Assembly (NCBI GenBank): GCA_947095535.1
Contig: OX352772.1
Location: 120,955,877 to 121,019,876 of the forward strand
From: Poecilobothrus nobilitatus
Lineage: Eukaryota > Arthropoda > Insecta > Diptera > Dolichopodidae
Direction of reading: 5' to 3'
DNA length: 64,000 nucleotides
Below are positions 57,474 through 64,000 of this stretch, one piece after another. Each line of letters begins with the position of its first letter. Position 1 is the first letter of the stretch. The notes below the pieces were generated by a model. That model was not told the DNA's origin, made no database searches, and saw nothing but the letters and a program-made list of their open reading frames with translations. Position numbers and translations under genes: made by a program.

Positions 57474-58250
57474 ATGTATACACCAAAGTTCTTAAAAAAA
57501 CTCAAAATGCAATGTTCTAAGTGTTACAAAAAAATTGAAAGACAACAAAAATGTATACAGTGCAAATCATGTAAATTAAGTTTTCATCGGGCTTGCGTGC
57601 CGACTGGCGGTACAACAATAAGTCCTGTCTGTGCTACATGTGAGTCCAAAAACTTCTTATCCAATTCATTGCTGAGGTGACTTGTGCCAAAATGCGACGA
57701 AAAAAATATGGCAATAAAACTGCGGGATTGGGCCAAAAAACTGCTACAGCTAATGTAAAAGATTTGACTGCAAAAACTACACAATCTGATACAAAAGCAC
57801 CATCAAATGTGGACAGTGAAATTAATAATGCTACAATCTACGCATTTATGTCAAAAATACAGGAGATTCATCAAATCTTCGCAAACGATCTTCTTGCCTA
57901 AAAAATGTAGTGTAAAATTACTGAGCTGTTTTAATACCTGAGGATATTGAAGATTGCTATAATTGCCATAAATGAAAGATAAAAATTTATATTGCGTCAG
58001 AATTCACTTCAAGTCTCCTCATATCAAAGCTGACGTTTTAAAGAAGAAAAAGGATAAAGGAAAAGTCATAGATGCAGCAGGTAACCAACGTTTTCTTAAT
58101 AGTTTAACTAGTTTTAGTAGTAAATTATATAAATCAGCTTTAGAATTTAAAAAAGCAAAAAAATTCAAATTTTTAAGGATTAATAACGGAATATCTGAAG
58201 GAAGATGAGGAAAAAAATAGAATTTTAAAAAAAACTTTGAATCAATCATT
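57474..58250 (+). pseudogene. CR1-C ORF1: PHD-like finger and FP25K-like C-terminus
   Basis: Frame 57474-57680 reads MQCSKCYKKIERQQKCIQCK, SCKLSFHRACVP and VCATCE: a C2-C2-HC-C2 spacing like a PHD zinc finger, known at the N-terminus of ORF1 in some insect CR1-group elements. After a frameshift, 57677-57901 gives a Lys/Thr-rich stretch and a helix (YAFMSKIQEIHQIFANDLLA). After a gap, 57972-58208 gives LYCVRIHFKS, NSLTSFSSKLYKSALEFKKA and KFLRINNGIS, the FP25K-like C-terminal block. At least two breaks. ORF1 presumably binds the element RNA; that is family knowledge, not seen here. Confidence 0.65.
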
Positions 58251-58329
58251 GAATAATATACAAATACTAATAAATGAATAATTTTCTAAACTGAATTTTT
58301 CTTCCTCTTCCAATTCAGTATAAAAATAC

Positions 58330-59290
58330 TAATGCCGCTTTAGTAAATAATTTTATTATACACCAAAACATTCGTAGTTCAAGAAAAAACTTCGATGTTT
58401 TTCTTTCACATCTAGAAACTCTAGATAATATTCTTAAAATTATAGTTCTTTCTGAAATTTGGATTTAAACCGATGAACAAATCAACTATAAGATACAAGG
58501 TTAAAAAAATTAACTATTTCAATATTGTAATTACCATTATGCATCAAGTGGCATATCGGTTTACAAAAAAAATGATTTTTCGGGTTGTTGTACTTCTATT
58601 TCTTTAAATTCTGCTGGCATAATAAAAATAAATTGTTCACTTTTAATTGAAAGTTCTGCTTTTACAATTTTTTGTGAATATAGAATAAATGGTGTAAATT
58701 CTGCTTGTTTAAATTTTTTAAACAATTTCGATGGCATTCTCAAATTGGAAAAAAATAAAAATGATATAGTAATTGAAGACATAAATATAGACATATTTAC
58801 AAATCCTAATTTTAAAAAAATTTACTTGTTAATGATGTCGTCACATGGTTCAAATAGATTAATAAATTCATCTACACGAGTTACTGAATATAGTATGTAG
58901 TACGTGTATTGATCACATTTTTGTTAAAATTTTAAGCAAAAAACTAAATTTTAAAATTGTTACTGAGAATATTAATTTTGGAATAAGTGATCATAATATG
59001 ATTATATTAAAAATCACAAAAATGATATATCCCCAGTACAAAATACTACTTTTCGCTCCTCTTTTTATAAAATAGATTTCGGTAAATTGTGTATTCTTCT
59101 TGAAACTGAGCAATGGTAGCAAGTTTACACCGAAATGATCCATCTACGGCGCATGATAATTTCATAAATATTCTAAATAACAGTATTAATATATGTTCAA
59201 ATTCAATAAACTTTCAAAGTAAAAATAAAGAGTTGAAACCATGGATGACCGACAATTTTCTAAATTTAATTAAGTTATTATTTTTAATTA
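58330..59290 (+). pseudogene. CR1-C ORF2: endonuclease remains
   Basis: IIHQNIRSSRKNFDVFLSHL, then ILKIIVLSEIWI (endonuclease Asn and Glu), then IVIEDINIDIFTNP (in place of the GDFNIDI motif), then LMMSSHGSNRLINSSTRVTE (read across shifts) and CIDHIF. Next come NINFGISDHNMIILKI (the SDH motif) and NKELKPWMTDNFLNLIK, the start of the linker. Several stops. Ends at about 59290, where an insertion begins. It is antisense to PPIP5K and lies upstream of exon a, so probably within an intron of that gene. Confidence 0.7.
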
Positions 59291-59299
59291 TTTGAAAAA

Positions 59300-59650
59300 T
59301 TTGTTTTCTAAATTTTTATTCTATTTTAAATCTCGCAGATACTAAAAGTAAAATTTTAGTTTTTAATCTGTTTTTACATCTCGCAGTTATTTTTGTTAAA
59401 ATTTTATATAAAGAACTCCGCTGGATAAAAATTTAGTTGGAGTTGTCTAGGTAATCCAACACTACAAGTTACCAACTGAGGAGTTAATTAGTGTTTGGAT
59501 GGATGAAATACTCCAAACGCATTCGCTCATAAATTAAAGTTTTTCTTTCATTTATATTATGTGTAAAACTTGTGTAAAAAGGGTTATAAAATTTTTTGTA
59601 TATTCAAAAAATTACATACTTAACTTATAATATTATAACTTATAATATTA
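59300..59650. mobile_element. Insertion in CR1-C sharing its end with the CR1-B insertion
   Basis: CR1-C skips from the linker to the RT box here. The right part (59515-59645: CATTCGCTCATAAATTAAAG, TTTCTTTCATTTATATT, CAAAAAATTACATACTTAAC) is about 85-90 percent like 14755-14880, the right end of the block that splits CR1-B. Some CR1-C sequence is also deleted (most of the RT fingers and palm). Element type unknown. Confidence 0.5.
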
Positions 59651-59654
59651 ACAT

Positions 59655-60260
59655 TGATGTAATGGGTCCCTTACTATTTCTAATATCTATTAACTCTCTA
59701 TTTTCACAAATATTGAAAGGTAAAATCATTGGTTTCGCTGATGACTGCTCAAAAAATTGCTTTTTATATTGAGTATTATAAATATTTAGGTGTAACTATA
59801 GAAAAGAATTTAAACTGAAAATCTCATATTCACAAGTTATACAAATATTTACTTTTAGGCATCAGAAAATTCCATTCGCTAAGGCAATATTGCTCCAGAA
59901 AACTTTTGTTAAAAATTGCCTTAGTATGCCTTAGTATATTCAATAATAAAATATGGTATAACTAGTTGAGGTGGAACTTATTTAAGTACTATAAGTCCTA
60001 TTCTTAAGACTCAAAATTGTATTCTTAGAATAACGGCAAAAGTAGGTTATGTAGCAGTTTTTCTTTCTTCCACGAATCAAATAAAATAGAAGCTCTACGT
60101 CATATAACTTACGGATAAATAATCTTCTATTACAAAAAACTCATTTTAAAAAATTGTACTTAAATTTAGTGCCAAAATACATTAATAATCTCCCGTATCA
60201 TATAAAAATAATGAATAAATTGAGAAAATTGAGAAAATTTCTAAAATATGGCTCTTAAGT
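59655..60260 (+). pseudogene. CR1-C ORF2: RT palm to C-terminus
   Basis: MGPLLFLISINSLF, then GKIIGFADDCS (FADD kept), then EYYKYLGVTIEKNLN, LLGIRKFHSLRQYCSRKLLL, GTYLSTISPILKTQN, and a C-terminal end with NLLLQKTHFKKLYLNLVPKY-like residues. Frameshifts throughout. The order matches the CR1-B and CR1-A thumbs. Confidence 0.7.
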
Positions 60261-61530
60261 ATTAACTACAACTAAATGGAACCAACAAATCTACCACATG
60301 AAACTTCATCTTTATCTTTTCTCTTAAGTTTATCTTTCATTTAATCTTCTATTTTACTGCAATTGGCATATGTATGTTAAAAGAAATAATTTCAAAATTT
60401 ACTATAGCGTATACTGGTATACTTTTATACTTGACACCCGTTATTACAATCTAATAAAATTTAGATGTACTTTTTCAAAACCGATTAAATATATAGGAAT
60501 TGTTTAAGTCACCTGAATATTTAGAATTAAGGTACAATAATTATTTAAAAAAAATTCTAAGCAAAATTTAATTTTAAAACATAACCCCACAACTAATATT
60601 TTATATGAATATATATATACTTTATATAAACAAGTTATGTCTTTAGAATTAACTCTAACTGGATTGCAAATCAAATTGTTGGTTGCACATTAAATTAAAA
60701 CGTATTGAAAATTCTAAAAAAAACGTACCTATGAATATAAGTAAAAATTTTATTGAAGAAAATTTATGAAAGTGATTACCTATCGAAATAACTTGTTATA
60801 CCCGTACGATAAGTACCGGGTATAATAAAACTACTTCTTCGTTTGCAACAGCTCGAAATAAGCAAGCTATATACCTTCAAATGTATAGATCGAATCAGAA
60901 TCAAATTCTAGATCGAATCAGGATCACGATAACTCAAAAACTAAGAAAGTATTGAAATTAACACAAAATATTTTTGGATCAATTTGTAGGTTCCCTATTT
61001 TTTTTTGGTTAAGATCCGATCAAAACTTCGGGTAGCTCTCGAACAACTAACTTTTGATCTCCACATTTTTCAAAAATTCTACATCGTTTGAAGTAGGCCC
61101 ATGAAATTTTAGCCTCACCCGTTACAGAGCTACAACCCGCCAAAATTCGTAAAAGCTCTATATTTAAATTTTTATAACACATAAGGTATATCTTCAATCT
61201 GAAAATGCCAAACGATAGCTGCAGTTATAAGCTTTATAAATATATATATATATTAAATATATACTTGTCTTAATTTACCGTTATGGGAAACTGAATTATT
61301 GCAAAATTCTTTAACACTTCTATTTTCTAAACTCTATAATCTAAAACTTGAAATTTCTGAAGAAGTTAGATCTTTGAAAATAAGTATGAGTCATTTCAGA
61401 ACATTTTTTTTTATCGCCCTCCGTTTAGGAGCTGCGAGAGGTCAAAAACTGAAAATTCCCTATTTTTAAACACCTGTACCTTGAATACCTCTTCAATTTT
61501 TTTTGAAGTAATACATAAAAATTAAAGCTC
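60261..61530. other. Repeat-like interval, no gene
   Basis: 60290-60790 shows only A/T-rich sequence. At 60795-60825 TATACCCGTACGATAAGTAC followed by CGGGTATA forms a hairpin similar in theme to the TE-F end. After it, 60830-61240 is a less AT-rich stretch without a frame over 62 codons (repeats of AGATCGAATCAG near 60887 and 60911), probably a dispersed repeat. 61370-61530 resembles parts of the 476-bp repeat at 30545-31400 (TTTTTAAACACCTGTA, ATACATAAAAATTAAAGC). Confidence 0.4.
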
Positions 61531-62757
61531 CACCGCAAGGTAGCCATTTAGGCCCGCTTCTGTTTAATGTTTTTATTTCAGATCTTTCGGAATATCTAAG
61601 CAATATACCTCACATTTCGTTTGCTGGTAACATAAAAATATATCAAGTTGTTAAAGATAATTCTGATGCAGCTAAACTTCAATCAAGCTTATCAGTGTTA
61701 TAAGCTTGGTGCACGTCAAATAAATGGGAACTCAACATACAGAAATGTAAGGTTATTAGCTTTACACGAAAACGGTCTTCTTTAATATATGACTACAAAA
61801 TCATTAATGTAACTCTTGAAAGGGTTTTCAGCTTTACTGATTTAGGAATTCTTCTCGATAATAAGCTTAATTACAATCTTCACTACGACCTAATAGTTTC
61901 AAATGCTAAAAACATGTTAGGTTTTATTAAGAATTTAATGACTTAGCTGTGACAAAATTTCCTTATTCTTCTCTAGTTCGATGTATCCCGGAATACGGTA
62001 ACATTGTTTGGGATCCAGCCTTTGCAGTTCATTCCAATAGAATCGAATCAATTCAAAAGCAATTTCTTTTATTTGCATTAAGGAATCAATATAACCCTTT
62101 TGATTTTGCTTATTTACCTAGTTCCACTACAAGACTTAATTCATTAAACTTGCTTTCTTTATCTTAAGGTAGACAATTATTGTCATCATGTTTTACTTTT
62201 GATATTTTGAATAATAGTATTTCTATCCATAACGATAGTGTTAGGCATACTAGAAATACTAAATTTTTAATGGATTTCAAACATAATACAGAGTACGGTA
62301 GAAATGAACCCATCAATAGATCTTGTACTGCTTTTAACAAAATTAGTCATCTCTATTCTACATCCAGAAATACTTTCAAACACATTGTACAACTACATTT
62401 TTCTACTTTAATGACCTTAGACAATTAATTCTTACTTAAGCAAAAAAAAATTTTTTTTTTTTTTTAATTATGATATAATTTTAAACATAACACATTTATT
62501 GTATTGCATTATAATACAATTAATGTTTTTCATTTAGTTCATTTTTTTTTTTTTGTACATTTTATAAATAGTAATTTAATGCTTTCAAGTACTGTTAATA
62601 AAAAAAAAATGTTCATTTTTTTTTTTTTTTAATTTTACTTCTACGTAATAATAAGATATTTATTTACGTTTAATTTGCTACATAAGTTATTACATAAAAT
62701 GTTAAATTGATTGTCATTATATATATGTATATCTGTACTGATATCATATTTCAATTT
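61531..62757 (+). pseudogene. LINE1 copy 2: 3' half of ORF2 and 3' UTR
   Basis: 5'-truncated at the RT box: PPQGSHLGPLLFNVFISDLS, then SFAGNIKIYQVVKDN, where copy 1 has SFADDLKIY. Both catalytic Asp residues are changed (A-D-D to A-G-N). An in-frame stop (VL*AWCTSNK) and a deletion of about 10 residues after GFIK follow. Later pieces (61949-62167 and 62180-62428) match the thumb and C-terminus of copy 1 closely. The 3' UTR (62430-62757) matches copy 1 until TTTCAATTTTTG, where the inverted piece begins. Confidence 0.8.
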
Positions 62758-62774
62758 TTGTTTTGTGTTTTGTC
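62758..62774. other. Junction between inverted LINE1 pieces
   Basis: TTTTGTGTTTTGTCAATT separates the 3' UTR of a plus-strand LINE1 from the ORF1 region of a minus-strand LINE1. It matches neither copy, so it may be filler or untemplated sequence. Confidence 0.5.
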
Positions 62775-63281
62775 AATTGTGTTATTATTGTTTGTGTTAA
62801 TGTTTAAACTTGTATTAATATGAGAAATAGATTTAGTTGTATTACTATTAGAATTAGACCTTTCTTTAAAAAGCTTAATTATAGTACCTTTTTTCCATCG
62901 TTTGTAATTTATTATTTCACAAACTTTGGATTGAGGTACCATAATTTTAAAAGATTTATATTTCGGTTTAAATCTAAGATTCTTAGGAGTAATGTTAACT
63001 ATTATTACAGTACTTAAATTAAACTTATTCTTTAAAAACTTACTGGGATAATTAGAAGTTGTGTAACCTGCAAATTTAGTAAAGTACAGTGACTGGAGAT
63101 CCGAATCCGGTTTAGATTCTTCCTCAGTTGACGTCTGCCTACCATCTGCAGTAATTTCTTTTTCATTCGGAAATAAAAATTGAACCTTCTTAGTTGGTAA
63201 TTTAGAAGCTTTTGAAGAGCATTTTTTAATTGAAGGAGGCTTAGTAACAGAAGGTAATTGATACAAAGTATCAGAGCTCAA
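62775..63281 (-). pseudogene. LINE1 ORF1 N-terminal fragment (inverted)
   Basis: Frame 63281-62751 on the minus strand. Residues 1-105 (MSSDTLYQLPSVTKPPSIKK, KKVQFLFPNEKEITADG, FTKFAGYTTSNYPSKFLKNK) are absent from the LINE1 copy at 15936-20780. From KYKSFKIMVPQSKVCEIINY to NINTNNNNT it matches that copy almost perfectly. It is cut within the Asn-rich tract. It supplies the probable true start of ORF1 for this family: Ser/Thr/Lys-rich, with no recognisable domain. Confidence 0.7.
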
Positions 63282-63706
63282 AGATGTCGAAGTAGATGCG
63301 GAAATTTGTGAAGTTTAATTTAAAATTTTAGTTGTGAAGTTTAATTTTAATTATAAGCATTAATTTAAGATTTTTTTTTGTAAAGACCTTATTTTGGTTT
63401 TGTTTAATAAAATAAAAATAAAAAACTTGAATAATGAAAATAAATCACGAAAATACTTACTGATCACGGCAGTATTGTTGCTTGTGCTTCCATTGTAATT
63501 CAACAAAGGTTTAGATAATAAAATATTTTGCGATGGAAAATTACGACGTTACCAGGACGCCTTGGTGCTAGATCATTCCATTCTTTTACGAAAATTGTTT
63601 GTTGCATAGATTTGTGGCTTTATCTTTAAATGGTTCTAATCTTGTATGTAAGAGCTGGGAATAAAACCATAAATTTAGGTTCTTATAAATTAGGTGTTTC
63701 ATAAAT
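63282..63706. other. Likely LINE1 5' UTR and flank, no gene
   Basis: 63300-63400 has two copies of GTGAAGTTTAATTT (63308 and 63335) and may be LINE1 leader. Beyond about 63460 the sequence is less AT-rich (ACGACGTTACCAGGACGCC near 63543) but unrecognised. Confidence 0.4.
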
Positions 63707-64000
63707 TTTTACCACAAGGATTTGTATTGGGCTAAATTTTATTTTTTATCTATATAAATCCACTTTTTGATCAACAGTTTAGAGGAAATTTAACAGCGTT
63801 TGCTAATGATGTTGGTTTGGTTAATTGTTGTGATAGTGCATTTAATTTAATTTGTGATATTAATAATGATTTAAGTCTTTTTATGAATTGGTTCTCTAAA
63901 CATACGCTAGTTGTTAGCAATAAAACTAAGCTAGTGTTTTTTAACTTTAGTCAGCAGGAATTCTTGATATAGATTTTGTTTTTCATGCGTGTAATTGTAA
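63707..64000 (+). pseudogene. CR1-like RT fragment at the window edge
   Basis: PQGFVLG, then ILFFIYINPLFDQQFRGNLT, then AFANDVGLVNCC, then INNDLSLFMNWFSKHTLVVS and NKTKLVFFNFSQQ. This is the palm and start of the thumb of a CR1-type RT. The FADD box reads FAND and a stop follows VLG, so it is inactive. It continues beyond the window. Distinct in detail from CR1-A and CR1-B. Confidence 0.7.

Noticed and set aside
61531..63281. Twin-priming inversion of one LINE1 copy
   Set aside because: Twin priming leaves the inverted segment upstream of the 3' part with the tail outside. Here the 3' UTR faces the inverted piece.

Overview
This window is AT-rich animal DNA, most probably insect and perhaps dipteran. 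The best evidence is three exons on the minus strand (55904-56899) encoding part of the phosphatase-like domain of an inositol-pyrophosphate kinase, PPIP5K/Vip1, with AT-rich introns and canonical GT..AG borders. Errantivirus-type Ty3/gypsy pieces, a BEL/Pao element, Penelope-like pieces and several CR1/Jockey-group non-LTR families fit an insect genome. No species can be named from the sequence. Almost everything else is transposable-element remains, mostly decayed and nested.

Layout. 677-5640: an errantivirus remnant (LTR, env pieces, polypurine tract, second LTR) interrupted by 'TE-F', an element built of about 147-bp tandem repeats. 6000-7180: a Penelope-like RT scrap and gypsy integrase scraps. 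9500-10000: a spliced gene-like fragment with a relative at 29250-29870. 10140-26730: one CR1-like element ('CR1-B', plus strand) split by at least four insertions: a block at 10735-14880 that contains a MITE, a tRNA-derived SINE with a 15-bp target duplication, a nearly complete Jockey/CR1-like LINE in the opposite strand ('LINE1', 15936-20780, 1007-residue ORF2 intact), and a second CR1-like element ('CR1-A', 21796-26070). An exon-like frame of 108 codons follows at 26789-27114.

The block 21124-27175 is present again, in the same orientation, at 32104-37250. Both copies carry the same disabling changes, so this is a segmental duplication of dead elements and not two retrotransposition events. 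Between them lie TE-F copy 2, an isolated primer-binding site and gag start of an errantivirus (30159-30540), and a truncated TE-F copy 3.

38445-41560: a decayed BEL/Pao element (minus) with a LINE scrap nested in it. 42040-42400: a gypsy pol end. 43040-50640: three broken copies of another non-LTR family ('LINE-D', plus) that share an A-rich/(TA)n tail. 50835-51345: a Penelope GIY-YIG endonuclease scrap. 53321-54669: a second, larger copy of the MITE. 57470-60260: CR1-C, whose ORF1 has a PHD-like finger. 61531-63300: a LINE1 3' half joined to an inverted LINE1 ORF1 start. 63707-64000: one more CR1-like RT scrap.

Only the LINE1 ORF2 and the host exons look intact. There is no operon or pathway here: the interest lies in the order of insertions, the duplication and the unclassified repeats. 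Family names CR1-A/B/C, LINE1, LINE-D and TE-F are working labels used only in this annotation.
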